Notes under the pieces: model-generated
The model's database searches: none
Told to the model about the DNA's origin: nothing
What the model saw: only the letters and a program-made list of their open reading frames with translations
Program-made: the position numbers and the translations under genes
In this document: in pieces, positions 19,158 to 27,621 of the stretch
How positions within the stretch are numbered: the stretch's first letter is position 1
How the letters are laid out: every line of letters starts with the position of its first letter
NCBI GenBank assembly: GCA_030841035.1
Contig: JAVEDI010000070.1
Span: 1 to 63,663, forward strand
DNA: 63,663 nucleotides
DNA from: Actinomycetota bacterium
GTDB lineage: Bacteria; Actinomycetota; Actinomycetes; JACCUZ01
Direction: 5' to 3'

Positions 19158-20320
19158 CCGGCTCCGCCGTAGCGCTGACCGGCGCGCTGCGTGCTGCCCT
19201 GCGCGAGGAGCTGGACTCCGCCCGCGCGCTTCGCAGGCGGCTGCACGCACATCCGCGGGTCTCCGGGGACGAGGCAGACACGACAGATCTGGTCGTCGAC
19301 GCGTTGGGCGCCGGCCCCGGGCTGCCGGCAGCGGAGACCGGGCGGGTCGTCCTGCTCGGCGGCGGCCGCGCGGCCGAGGGCTGCATCGCGCTGCGCGCAG
19401 AGCTGGACGCGCTCCCGGTCACCGAGGCGACCGGCGTGGCCTGGGCGGCCACCGGCGGCGCGATGCACGCGTGCGGGCACGACGTGCACCTGGCTGCCAC
19501 CGTCGCGGCCTGCCGGGCTATCGACCGCGTCGGTGCCCCGCTGCCGGTCGCGGCGCTGCTGCAGCCGCGCGAGGAGACCGCGCCCTCGGGCGCGCGTGAG
19601 ATCGTGGCCTCCGGGCTGCTCGACGCGATCGGCGCGCGGGCCGTGGTCGGCGCGCACGTACAGCCCCACATCGACGCGCGGCGCATCGCGGTGACACCGG
19701 GGCTGGTCAACGCCTCGGTGGACGAGTTCGAGATCACGGTGCACGGCGGCGGCGGGCATGCCGGCTACCCCCACACCGTGCGCGACCCGGTCGTCGCGCT
19801 CGCCAGCATCGTGCTCAACCTGCAGCAGATCCCCGCCCGCCGCATCGACCCCGTGCACGGTGCGGTCTGCCTGGTGGGCGGCCTGTCCGCCGGCACCGCC
19901 CCCAACGTCGTACCGTCCAGCGCCCGGGCGATCGGCTCGTTGCGCCTGATGCGCGCCGAGGACCGGCAGCAGGCCGCGCGCGAGCTGGTCGAGATCGTCG
20001 AGGCGAGCGCGGCCGCCTACGGCTGCCGCGCCGACGTACGCCTCGTGGACGGGGAGCCGGCGCTGCGCAACGACCCGACGCTGGCGCACCGGGCGGCCGC
20101 CGCGCTGCACGCCGAGGGCTACGACGTGGTGACCGACTTCCGCTCCTTCGGAGCCGACGACTTCGCCCACTACAGCGAGCGGCTGCCGGCTCTGATGATG
20201 TTCGTCGGCGTGGACGGCGGCGCCGGCCTGCACGACCCGCGCTTCCTCCCTCCCGACGATGCGGTCGACACCGTGGCCGAGGTCCTGCTGGCGGGGTACG
20301 TCGCCGCGCTGGCCGGCTGA
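19154..20320 (+). CDS. M20-family amidohydrolase/peptidase (hippuricase-like)
   Basis: A 388-residue di-metal hydrolase that cleaves N-acyl amino acids or related amides. Metal ligands and catalytic residues are visible in HACGHDVHLA, REETAPSGA and, near the C-terminus, RSFGADDFAHY; the dimerisation-domain motif is HGGGGHAGYPH. The GTG start at 19154 overlaps the previous stop as GTGA, placing it in the permease-amidohydrolase operon. The in-frame upstream sequence is only a shadow of the amidohydrolase gene. A role in releasing an amino acid or amine from an amide precursor is inferred from context. Confidence 0.9.
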   Translation: MTGSAVALTGALRAALREELDSARALRRRLHAHPRVSGDEADTTDLVVDALGAGPGLPAAETGRVVLLGGGRAAEGCIALRAELDALPVTEATGVAWAATGGAMHACGHDVHLAATVAACRAIDRVGAPLPVAALLQPREETAPSGAREIVASGLLDAIGARAVVGAHVQPHIDARRIAVTPGLVNASVDEFEITVHGGGGHAGYPHTVRDPVVALASIVLNLQQIPARRIDPVHGAVCLVGGLSAGTAPNVVPSSARAIGSLRLMRAEDRQQAARELVEIVEASAAAYGCRADVRLVDGEPALRNDPTLAHRAAAALHAEGYDVVTDFRSFGADDFAHYSERLPALMMFVGVDGGAGLHDPRFLPPDDAVDTVAEVLLAGYVAALAG

Positions 20321-20360
20321 TGGCTGATGCCGCAGCGCCGGGCCTGACACGCTGGGCGGG

Positions 20361-21815
20361 ATGATCGACGAACCGGGTGACTTCGGGCGGGACGCGCCGC
20401 TGCTGCAGGCATGGGCGCGCTTCGCGGCGAGCCCGTCGAGGCCCTTCACGATCCCGGGGCACCACCGCCGCGGCGGCACCGTGTCCGACGTACTCGGCGA
20501 GCTGTTGAGCGGTGACGTGCCGCTGTTCGGCGGCATCGCCGACATCAAGACGGCGCACGGCGCGCTGGCCGCGGCGGAACGGTTGGGCGCGCAGCTGTGG
20601 GGCGCCGACTGGTGCCGTTACTCCACCGGCGGCTCGACGCACGCCAACCAGGTGGTCGCGCTCGCCGTCGGCCGCCCCGGCGACACGGTGCTGGTGTCGC
20701 GTGCGGCGCACCGCAGCACGCTCTCCGGCCTGGTGCTCGCGGGCCTGCGGCCCGTGTGGCTGCCCGTGGACATCGACGAGCGGCTCGGCCTGCCCACGGG
20801 CGTGGCGCCCGCGACCGTCGAGCAGGCGCTTGCCGAGCACCCCGAGGCCGTCGCGCTGTTCTGCGTCGAGCCGGGCTATGTCGGCACGCTGTCGGACCTG
20901 CCGAGCGTCATCGCGCTCGCGCGGCAACGGGGCGTGCCGGTGGTGGTCGACCAGGCCTGGGGTTCGCACCTGGGCTTCCACCCCGACTACCCGCCGCACG
21001 CCTTGTCGCTGGGCGCCGACGCGATGGTGCTCAGCGCGCACAAGACCCTGCCGGCGTACAGCCAGGCGTCGGTGGTGGCGGCATGCACCGGGCGGCTGGA
21101 CCCCGACCGGCTGGACCGGGCGTTCGAGGCATCGGCGACGACCAGCCCGGCCGGCACGATCCACGCCAGCACGGACGCCGCTCGTGCGCTGCTCGCGAGC
21201 CCTCTGGCACAGGGGCTGCTCGACCGGCTCGTGCGCGTCGTGGACGATGCCCGCGGGCGGCTGCAGGAGGAGATTCCCGGTCTGCGGACGCCGGGGCCGA
21301 AGGACTTCGCACCGGGCCGCTTCGACCCCGCGAAGCTCGTGCTGCAGCTCGACGGGTGCGGCCTCGACGGCAACCAGCTGGAGCGCGCGCTGATCGCCAC
21401 CGGGATGCCGGTGGAGCTCGCCGACCGCGACACCGTCGTCCCCATCGTGACGATGCTCGACGACGCCGACACTGTGGCTGCTCTGGTGGATGCGGTGGTC
21501 GAGGCGGCCGCGTGGCTGGAGCGCGCACCGCGGCCGCGCACCGTCTTCGCGCCGTGGACGCAGGACATCCCGGTGGCCGCGCTGACGCCGCGGGAGGCCT
21601 TCTTTGCGCCGCACGACACGGTGCAGGCCAGCCGGGGCGTCGGGCGGATCAGCGCCGAGCTCGTCGCCCCGTACCCTCCGGGCGTCCCCGTGCTCGTGCC
21701 GGGCGAGGTCATCAGCCGCGAGGCGCTCACCCTGCTGCGCGAGGCCGCAGCGGGCGGCACGCGGATCGCCTATGCCGCCGACCCGACGCTGTCCACCCTG
21801 CAGGTCCTCGCCTGA
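20361..21815 (+). CDS. Orn/Lys/Arg decarboxylase family PLP enzyme
   Basis: A 484-residue fold-type I PLP enzyme of the Orn/Lys/Arg decarboxylase major-domain family, like B. subtilis SpeA. The PLP lysine is in SAHKTLPAYSQAS (Lys228); IPGHHRRG is a variant of the usual PGHKxG N-terminal motif, and VVDQAWGSHLGFH contains the cofactor Asp. It would produce a diamine or agmatine, which fits the neighbouring ligase and amidases. It lacks the N-terminal wing domain of inducible enterobacterial enzymes. CACGCT lies 7 nt before the ATG, so this gene may have its own leaderless promoter besides read-through. Confidence 0.9.
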   Translation: MIDEPGDFGRDAPLLQAWARFAASPSRPFTIPGHHRRGGTVSDVLGELLSGDVPLFGGIADIKTAHGALAAAERLGAQLWGADWCRYSTGGSTHANQVVALAVGRPGDTVLVSRAAHRSTLSGLVLAGLRPVWLPVDIDERLGLPTGVAPATVEQALAEHPEAVALFCVEPGYVGTLSDLPSVIALARQRGVPVVVDQAWGSHLGFHPDYPPHALSLGADAMVLSAHKTLPAYSQASVVAACTGRLDPDRLDRAFEASATTSPAGTIHASTDAARALLASPLAQGLLDRLVRVVDDARGRLQEEIPGLRTPGPKDFAPGRFDPAKLVLQLDGCGLDGNQLERALIATGMPVELADRDTVVPIVTMLDDADTVAALVDAVVEAAAWLERAPRPRTVFAPWTQDIPVAALTPREAFFAPHDTVQASRGVGRISAELVAPYPPGVPVLVPGEVISREALTLLREAAAGGTRIAYAADPTLSTLQVLA

Positions 21816-21889
21816 CTGCCTCGTGCGCGTCCTGTCCCCGGCCGGGTGTCCTCACGCGTGCCGGTGACGACCTGCCCGTCACAGCCCAC

Positions 21890-22050
21890 CCCGCGCCCCC
21901 ACCGGCCCGCCCCGCCCGCACTTCCGGCCCGCCCCGCCCGCCGCCCGCCCCCGCCCGGCCCCCCCGCCCGCCGCGCCCGCTCGCACTTCCGGCCCGCCCC
22001 GCCGCCCGCCCGCCGCGCCCGCTCGCACTTCCGGCCCGCCCCGCCCCGGC
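21890..22050. repeat. C-rich low-complexity repeat tract
   Basis: A strongly strand-biased C-rich stretch built from CCCGCCCCGCC-type words. The segment GCACTTCCGGCCCGCCCC occurs three times (beginning at 21918, 21983 and 22025), the last two 42 bp apart. It is the first part of a 669-bp gene-free interval (21816-22484). I see no credible coding sequence in it: open frames here are low-complexity and unsupported. Confidence 0.75.
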
Positions 22051-22059
22051 CCCCTTCCG

Positions 22060-22123
22060 GTGATCGTGAGGGGAACCAGCACCGTTTCGGTGCCGATCCC
22101 CCTCACGATCACGGCCCCGGGGT
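22060..22123. repeat. Palindromic hairpin element, copy 1
   Basis: A 53-nt near-palindrome (22060-22112) with 25-nt arms and a 3-nt loop, followed by an 11-nt conserved flank. The arms begin GTGATCGTGAGGGG and end with its complement. The three non-complementary positions become G-U wobbles only in RNA read from the minus strand, where the stem is fully paired. An identical copy lies 187 bp away. It resembles a dispersed palindromic (REP-like) element or a strand-specific RNA hairpin. Confidence 0.85.
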
Positions 22124-22246
22124 GGCAACCGACCAGGGGGCGCCGACCAGCGAGTGCCGCCCCGGGCCCGCGCTGCCAGCTCCGTCGGCCCCGCACGCCC
22201 GGCGCACCCCGTGGGCCCCGCCCGCCTGCCCCGGCCGCAGTTCGGG

Positions 22247-22310
22247 GTGATCGTGAGGGGAACCAGCACCGTTTCGGTGCCGATCCCCCTCACGATCACG
22301 GCCCCGGGGT
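22247..22310. repeat. Palindromic hairpin element, copy 2
   Basis: An exact copy of the element at 22060-22123, with the same 53-nt hairpin (22247-22299) and the same 11-nt right flank GGCCCCGGGGT. The left flanks are similar only for a few bases, so the repeated unit is the hairpin plus its right flank. Both copies are in the same orientation. Confidence 0.85.
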
Positions 22311-22378
22311 CACGGCCCGGGGTGGCGCGTGAGCAGCGCGCGGCGTCGCCAGGCCCGCACGGAAGGGCGCGGCGCCTC

Positions 22379-22438
22379 AGCGACCGGGTGGCCAGCGACC
22401 GGGTGGCCAGCGACCGGGCCGTCAGCGACCGGCTGGGT
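22379..22438. repeat. 15-bp tandem repeat, four units
   Basis: Four head-to-tail units of AGCGACCGGGTGGCC, the first two identical and the last two diverging at their 3' ends. It is the last structured part of the gene-free interval, about 45 bp beyond the stop codon of the minus-strand gene at 22485-22994. Confidence 0.85.
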
Positions 22439-22484
22439 CACGGCTGTGGCCGAGCGGGAACGACACTGGCGGTGGAGGAAACGC

Positions 22485-22994
22485 TCATCCGAAGACGGCG
22501 ACGGCACTCTGGCGGCGCAGCGACTCGAGGGTCCCCGACTGGGCGTCCGCGCGCGCGATCAGCTCGTCCAGCCGGGTCTCGTCGAGCCGATCATCGCGCG
22601 CCGCCAGCACCTTCAGCGCCTGCCAGCCGGAGGCCTTGCCCCGGACACCGAGCAGGAGCGCCTCGATCTCGACAAGGTCGCTCAACGGCGACCGCGACAG
22701 GACGTGCCCGTTGGGCTTGACCCGAGCGATCTTCTCGCTGAGCCAGCCTGCGACCACCTTGTAGTGCCGGACGGGCACGTCGAGCGCGGCCATGATCGCG
22801 AGCAACGCCTCACGGTCCTGCGAGACCTCGCGGGTCAGGCGCTCGAGGACGGTGCGCCGTTCGCCGGACGCCGCCGAGGTCGCCCGCCGGAACAACTCGA
22901 GCCCGGCCGTGGAGCCGGCCAGGTGGTCGTTGAGGTAGATGTGCAACGGGTCGGTGTCCGGCAGCAGGTGCCGCGAGAGCGGTAGAGCGACCAC
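22485..22994 (-). CDS. Conserved hypothetical helical protein
   Basis: A 169-residue soluble protein that I do not recognise as a characterised family. It appears almost entirely alpha-helical, with a pattern (HIYLNDHLAGSTAGLELFRR; later ERLTREVSQDREALLAIM) resembling small ferritin-like or four-helix actinobacterial proteins, but no clear metal-ligand set is present. The GTG start at 22994 has GGGGAG about 6 nt upstream. It stands alone between the repeat region and the TauE-type gene. Confidence 0.7.
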   Translation of the reverse strand: MVALPLSRHLLPDTDPLHIYLNDHLAGSTAGLELFRRATSAASGERRTVLERLTREVSQDREALLAIMAALDVPVRHYKVVAGWLSEKIARVKPNGHVLSRSPLSDLVEIEALLLGVRGKASGWQALKVLAARDDRLDETRLDELIARADAQSGTLESLRRQSAVAVFG

Positions 22995-23134
22995 GGCGAC
23001 TCCCCGAGGAGGTGTGACGAGCCCGCGGTGTCGGTACGACGGCGCGGGCGGCAGGGACGTCTCACGCTACGCCGGGCGGCGAGGGGACCCAACGGTGGCG
23101 GGGGGGGTCACCGCGGCTGCGCGTCAGTGCAGCG

Positions 23135-23905
23135 TCAGTGCAGCAGCGGCACAGCGGCGACGCCGACGAGGGCCAGCGCCGCCCACTCGAACTGTCGCTG
23201 CCCGAGCCGCCGGACCGTGAGGATCCCGACCAGCCCGCCGATCACCACCAGCGGTGCCAGGGTGAGGTCCAGCACCAACGCGGAGCGGTCGAGCAACCCC
23301 AGCGCGACGCTGAACGGCACCTTGAAGCTGTTGACGATCAGGAAGAACCACGCGCCCGTGCCGAGGAACTCCAGCATCAGCAGCCCGGACATCAGCAGAT
23401 AGAGCGTCATGACCGCGCCGGCGGAGTTGGCCACCATGGTCAGTACGCCGGCGGCGATGCCGACCACGGCGGAGACGACCCGCCGACCGGCGACCGAGCG
23501 TTCCTGGCGCTGCGCGAGCTGTTGCAGCCGCCCACCGCGGCCCAGCAGCTGCAGCCCGACGAGCACGAGCAGCACCACCCCGATACAGCGGCGCATCAGG
23601 TCGTCGTTGGCGTGCGCGACGAACACCGCCCCGAGCACCGTGCCGACGGCCACCCAGGGGAAGAGCCGCCACAGGAGCCGCCAGTTGGTGTGCCGGCGGT
23701 AGACGATCACCGCGATGACGTCACCGACGAGCAGCAGCGGCAACAGGGTGCCCGTGGACTCACGCGCCGGCAGAACGGCGGCGAACACCGCCACCGCGAT
23801 CGACGCCACTCCCCCGATGGACGTCTTGGCGAAGCCGACCAGGAACACCGCCGCCGCGATCAGCAGCCAGGCAGTCACCGTCAGGTCGGGCACACCGGTC
23901 AGCAT
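23135..23905 (-). CDS. TauE/SafE family membrane exporter
   Basis: A 256-residue integral membrane protein with about eight helices in two homologous halves. The family motif GFAKTSIGG is near the N-terminus, and VANSAGAVMTLYLLMSG marks the second half. Members export sulfite or organosulfonates or take up related anions; the substrate here is unknown. The ATG at 23905 removes a 22-residue non-hydrophobic extension. It diverges from the MetE-core gene; shared sulfur metabolism is possible but unproven. Confidence 0.88.
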   Translation of the reverse strand: MLTGVPDLTVTAWLLIAAAVFLVGFAKTSIGGVASIAVAVFAAVLPARESTGTLLPLLLVGDVIAVIVYRRHTNWRLLWRLFPWVAVGTVLGAVFVAHANDDLMRRCIGVVLLVLVGLQLLGRGGRLQQLAQRQERSVAGRRVVSAVVGIAAGVLTMVANSAGAVMTLYLLMSGLLMLEFLGTGAWFFLIVNSFKVPFSVALGLLDRSALVLDLTLAPLVVIGGLVGILTVRRLGQRQFEWAALALVGVAAVPLLH

Positions 23906-24008
23906 CTCGTGGCCCGGTGATCCACGGTGACACGGACCACGGACCGGGCACCCTGCCGTGCCGGGGGACACTGGGGCGCCGCGCCGTCAACGCACAGGAG
24001 GCCCGTCC

Positions 24009-25130
24009 ATGTCCGTCCGAACCGCCCCGCCGTTTCGCGCCGACCACGTCGGAAGCCTGCTGAGGCCGCCCGCCCTGATGGCCGCGCGGGAGCAGCACGC
24101 CCGGGGCACGATGACCGACGACGCGCTGCGCGAGGTCGAGGACGTGAGCATCCGCGACGCCGTACGTCTCCAGCAGGAGGTCGGGCTGCAGTCCGCGACC
24201 GACGGCGAGTTCCGCCGTACCGCCTGGCACATGGACTTCATCTACCAGCTCGAGGGCATCGACCGCACCGATCAGCAGCTGATGGTGCACTTCCGCAACG
24301 AGGCCGGCGAGCTCGACTTCAGCTCGGCCGCCCTGCAAGTGCACGACAGGGTCAGCCTGGGGCACACCATCTTCGGCGACGCCTTCACGTTCCTGCGCGA
24401 CACCGTCGGCGCCACGGCGACACCCAAGCTCACGATCCCGTCGCCGAGCATGGTGCACTACCGCGGTGGTCGCGCCGCCATCGACGAGGGCGTCTACCCC
24501 GACCTCGAAGCGTTCTGGTCTGACCTGACCGCCGCCTACGCCGAGGAGGTACGTCGGCTCGGCGAGCTCGGCTGCACGTACCTGCAGCTCGATGACACCA
24601 GCCTCGCCTACCTCAACGACCCGAAGCAGCGCGCGATGGTCGCAGAGCAGGGCGGCGATGCCGAGCACCAGCACGAGCTCTACATCCGCAACATCAACGC
24701 GGCCATCGCGGGGCGGCCGGAGGGGATGCGGATCACCACCCACATGTGCCGTGGCAACTACCGTTCGTCGTGGGCGGCCGAAGGCGGATACGACTTCGTC
24801 GCCGAGTCGTTGTTCACGCAGCTCGACGTCGACGGCTTCTTCCTCGAGTACGACGACGAGCGCTCGGGTGGCTTCGAGCCCCTGCGCTTCGTGCCGGCCG
24901 GCAAGACCGTCGTGCTCGGCCTGGTGACGACGAAGAAGGGCGCCCTCGAGGACAAGGACAGGCTCAAGCGGCGCATCGACGAGGCGGCCAAGCACATCCC
25001 GCTCGACCAGCTGTGCCTCTCGCCGCAGTGCGGCTTCTCCTCGACCGTCGAGGGCAACGCGCTCACGGTGGAGGAGGAGCTCGCGAAGCTGGCCCTCGTC
25101 GTCGAGACAGCCGCGGAGGTGTGGGGTTGA
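24009..25130 (+). CDS. MetE-core protein (cobalamin-independent methionine synthase family, YxjG-like)
   Basis: A 373-residue single-barrel homologue of the MetE C-terminal domain. The N-terminal motif is RADHVGSLLRP; zinc ligands are likely in THMCRGN and LSPQCGFSS. It lacks the N-terminal barrel of full MetE. Such short proteins (YxjG/YxjH type) are linked to methionine synthesis from alternative methyl donors. The ATG at 24009 is preceded by a strong AGGAGG site. No SAM riboswitch is visible in the 100-bp leader, unlike the thrC-family gene at 3 kb. Confidence 0.9.
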   Translation: MSVRTAPPFRADHVGSLLRPPALMAAREQHARGTMTDDALREVEDVSIRDAVRLQQEVGLQSATDGEFRRTAWHMDFIYQLEGIDRTDQQLMVHFRNEAGELDFSSAALQVHDRVSLGHTIFGDAFTFLRDTVGATATPKLTIPSPSMVHYRGGRAAIDEGVYPDLEAFWSDLTAAYAEEVRRLGELGCTYLQLDDTSLAYLNDPKQRAMVAEQGGDAEHQHELYIRNINAAIAGRPEGMRITTHMCRGNYRSSWAAEGGYDFVAESLFTQLDVDGFFLEYDDERSGGFEPLRFVPAGKTVVLGLVTTKKGALEDKDRLKRRIDEAAKHIPLDQLCLSPQCGFSSTVEGNALTVEEELAKLALVVETAAEVWG

Positions 25131-25246
25131 GTCGCTCGATGGAGTGATGTGCGCGCACCGACGGCACGCAAGAGTCGGGGCCTGACAGGGACGCGTCCGC
25201 TTCGTCCTCGCGGGCGCGCCCATGGGTGCCCGACCGAGGAGTGAGC

Positions 25247-25843
25247 ATGTCCGACGACGATGTCCTGTCCAGCACCCGGCGCGCCGGGTGGATCGCCACC
25301 GGCGTGGGCCTCCTGCTCGTGCTGGGTGGTGTCGCGGGTCTGCTCTACGTCGTCATCGCGACGATCACCTCGGCGATCCTGTTCGCCTGGTTGCTCCTTG
25401 TGGCAGGTTTCGCTGCGCTGATCGACGCATGGCGCGAGCGCGGGCGGGACAGGTTCTGGCCCAGCGCGCTCACGGGGGCGGCCAACATCGCCGCCGGCAT
25501 CGTGATCCTGTGGAAGCCCGGTGTGTCGCTGCTGGCGCTCACGACGCTGGTGGCCGTCTTCTTCCTCGTCGGCGGCCTGTTCCGGCTGATAGTGGCCTCG
25601 GCGCGGCCGGTGCCCGGCCGGGTCTGGATGATCCTGCACGGACTCGTCGACGTGGTGCTGGCCGTGCTCATCATCGCCAACCTGCCGGTGGCCAGCTTCT
25701 ACGTGCTGGGCACGCTGCTGTCGGTGTCCCTGCTGGCGGACGGCCTCGCACTGATCATGGTCGGCTCGGCAGCGCGGCATGCGATCGCCGAGCCGGCAGC
25801 GCACCGCCGGGTGGCCCCCGGCACCCCGCACCCGGCTGTCTGA
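25247..25843 (+). CDS. HdeD/DUF308 family membrane protein
   Basis: A 198-residue protein with about six short transmembrane helices and internal two-helix repetition (for example GWIATGVGLLLVLGG and WMILHGLVDVVLAVL). This matches the HdeD (DUF308) family, associated with acid resistance in enterobacteria but uncharacterised in actinobacteria. The ATG at 25247 has GAGGAG upstream; an in-frame GTG two codons earlier is also possible. It converges with the eRF1-fold gene 19 bp downstream. Confidence 0.87.
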   Translation: MSDDDVLSSTRRAGWIATGVGLLLVLGGVAGLLYVVIATITSAILFAWLLLVAGFAALIDAWRERGRDRFWPSALTGAANIAAGIVILWKPGVSLLALTTLVAVFFLVGGLFRLIVASARPVPGRVWMILHGLVDVVLAVLIIANLPVASFYVLGTLLSVSLLADGLALIMVGSAARHAIAEPAAHRRVAPGTPHPAV

Positions 25844-25862
25844 CCGGACGGGACCTTCCGGC

Positions 25863-27026
25863 CTACTCGGCGGAGGGCGCCGCCGGAAGCGGGAACCGCA
25901 GCACGGCGGCGCACAGGTGTTCGGCCAGGCGGGTCTGCGCACTCACGTGCTCGACGGTGCCGCTGTTGTCGATGACCGCCTCGGCGAGCTCTTCGAGGAC
26001 GTCGCCCGTCGCCGACGTCGGCGCGCCGCACACGGGACACGGTCCCCGCGTCTGTCCTCGTGCACCCAGCCACCCGCAACGCGGGCAGACCAGGCCGGGG
26101 ACCGTCGCCTCGTCCTGCACGAGCAGCAGCTGGACGGCCTTGACGCTGGCGGCCCACAGACAGTCCTCCACGCCGACCACCGCGAGTCCGCCCGCCGCGT
26201 GCAGACCCAGCGCGTCCTCCACCCAGCGGACCTCCTCCAGGCGCTCGTAGTCCTCGACGACCTTCGCGGCGGCCTGCTGCACCTCTGCCGGTCGCACCGT
26301 CCCGGGGTCGGCGGCGAACGTGCCCGCGACGCGCTCCCGCAGCCCGTGCGGCAGGAAGGGGACGAACAACGACACCTCTTCGTGGTGCCCCCCGACGACG
26401 AGCAGCTCCCAGCCGCGTTCCCGCGCCAACGTGCGAACCGTGTCGGCCACGCGACTGAAGTGCCGCTTCCGCAGCTCCTCGGCCTTGTCATGCACGTGAC
26501 GCTCGTCCAGGCCGTGCCATCCCGCGTAGCGCGAACCGCGCAGCGCCGTGTCGTGCAGCGCCAGCTCGTCACCGAGCTCGTCCTGGAAGAGCTCCCACAA
26601 CCGGGCGTCAGCCCGGTCCAGGACCACCACACCGGCCCGGTGGAACTCGTCGAGGACGGCGAGCATGGGACGGGTCCAGGGCGTCCCGTCGACCACCAGC
26701 CGGTCACGTACGTGCCGCGGCAGTCGCACCTGCTCGAAGAACCCGCGCCCGCTGCACGCGAACAACGCGACCGCGCCCGCACCGGGGGGACCGGTGGGTG
26801 CGGCCTCCCGGATGCGTGCCAGGTCCTCTCGCACCGACAGCCGGGCGTCGTGGTCGAGGTCGCCGTCCGACGTGGTGGCCTCGGTCTCGCTGAGCATGCT
26901 CGACAGCCGGCTGCGCGCCGCCCGCGGTGACTCCGAGCGCGCGGGCAGTCCGACGTACGCCGACACCACCGGCAGGCCTGCGCTGTCGAAGTGGGCGATG
27001 CGCCGAAGCGTGTCGCTCGTGATCAC
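25863..27026 (-). CDS. eRF1-fold (baeRF-type) protein with C-terminal zinc ribbon
   Basis: A 387-residue protein related to bacterial/archaeal eRF1-like proteins. An N-terminal domain (SAYVGLP...) is followed by an eRF1 domain-2-like middle containing SRYAGWHGLDERHVHDKAEE and ELLVVGGHHEEVS, and an eRF1 domain-3-like part with ALGLHAAGGLAVVG. A zinc ribbon CPRCGWLG...CPVCG sits near residues 313-332. Related proteins are proposed to act on stalled ribosomes or hibernating ribosomes. It carries no GGQ release-factor motif, so peptide release by the classical mechanism is unlikely. It is co-transcribed with the 81-residue coiled-coil gene 6 bp upstream. Confidence 0.82.
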   Translation of the reverse strand: MITSDTLRRIAHFDSAGLPVVSAYVGLPARSESPRAARSRLSSMLSETEATTSDGDLDHDARLSVREDLARIREAAPTGPPGAGAVALFACSGRGFFEQVRLPRHVRDRLVVDGTPWTRPMLAVLDEFHRAGVVVLDRADARLWELFQDELGDELALHDTALRGSRYAGWHGLDERHVHDKAEELRKRHFSRVADTVRTLARERGWELLVVGGHHEEVSLFVPFLPHGLRERVAGTFAADPGTVRPAEVQQAAAKVVEDYERLEEVRWVEDALGLHAAGGLAVVGVEDCLWAASVKAVQLLLVQDEATVPGLVCPRCGWLGARGQTRGPCPVCGAPTSATGDVLEELAEAVIDNSGTVEHVSAQTRLAEHLCAAVLRFPLPAAPSAE

Positions 27027-27032
27027 CTGTCC

Positions 27033-27278
27033 TCACCCCTCCCGGTCACCCAGCTCGTCGAGGATCACCTCGCGACGCTCCTCGAGGGTCGCGATGACCG
27101 CCTCCTGCTCCTCCACGAGGGTGAGCGCGGCGGAGACGTCCGCCTCATCACCGGGCATGTCCCATTCCTCGGCGATGCGTCGCCGCGCCTCGGCAACCTC
27201 CTGGCGCAGCTGCGCGAGCAGCCCGTCGACCGAGCGGAGCTCTTCGCGCAGCTCGTGCGTGGCTTCGCGCGACCCCAT
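27033..27278 (-). CDS. Small coiled-coil protein upstream of the eRF1-fold gene
   Basis: An 81-residue, charged, helical protein (MGSREATHELREELRSVDGL...), with two heptad-like segments around residues 8-38 and 50-75 and many Glu/Arg pairs. I do not recognise a named family. A strong GAGGAGG ribosome-binding site precedes the ATG at 27278. It ends 6 bp before the eRF1-fold gene, so the two are almost certainly made together and could form a complex. Confidence 0.75.
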   Translation of the reverse strand: MGSREATHELREELRSVDGLLAQLRQEVAEARRRIAEEWDMPGDEADVSAALTLVEEQEAVIATLEERREVILDELGDREG

Positions 27279-27434
27279 GGGGACCTCCTCGTCGAGACCC
27301 GGCCACCACACTGGCCTGCGTCGGCCCGCCGGGGAATCCCCCGATCGCGCCACCGACGGGACGTCTCGCCGGCCGCGGGCCTGTCGAGGACCCGTAGACT
27401 CGCCACGACAGGCCCGGTACGTCGGCGTCTGCCG

Positions 27435-27506
27435 GCCGGAGTGGCGCAGTGGTAGCGCAACCGCCTTGTAAGCGGTAGGTCGTCGGTTCGAACCCGACCT
27501 CCGGCT
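27435..27506 (+). tRNA. trnT: tRNA-Thr (anticodon UGU)
   Basis: A 72-nt cloverleaf. The acceptor GCCGGAG pairs with CTCCGGC, the D stem is GCGC/GCGC with loop AGTGGTA, the anticodon stem ACCGC/GCGGT holds loop CTTGTAA with anticodon TGT, and the T arm is GTCGG-TTCGAAC-CCGAC, with discriminator U. CCA is not encoded. It reads ACA (and by wobble ACG) threonine codons, rare in this genome. Confidence 0.97.
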
Positions 27507-27621
27507 CTGGGCACCCCGGGCGGCGCCATCCGGGCATCGAGCCGCTAACCGGGCCGCAACCCTGGGATAACGCAGGGCAAACGGTGTGGTTCTCACCAGG
27601 CGGCGGGAACAGGCTGCACAT

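Noticed and set aside
21890-22440. CRISPR array suggested by repeated words.
   Set aside because: Only two copies of the long repeat, unequal spacing, no unique spacers of constant size and no cas genes.
23906-24008. A SAM or cobalamin riboswitch in front of the MetE-core gene.
   Set aside because: The roughly 100-bp leader lacks the conserved blocks of either class.
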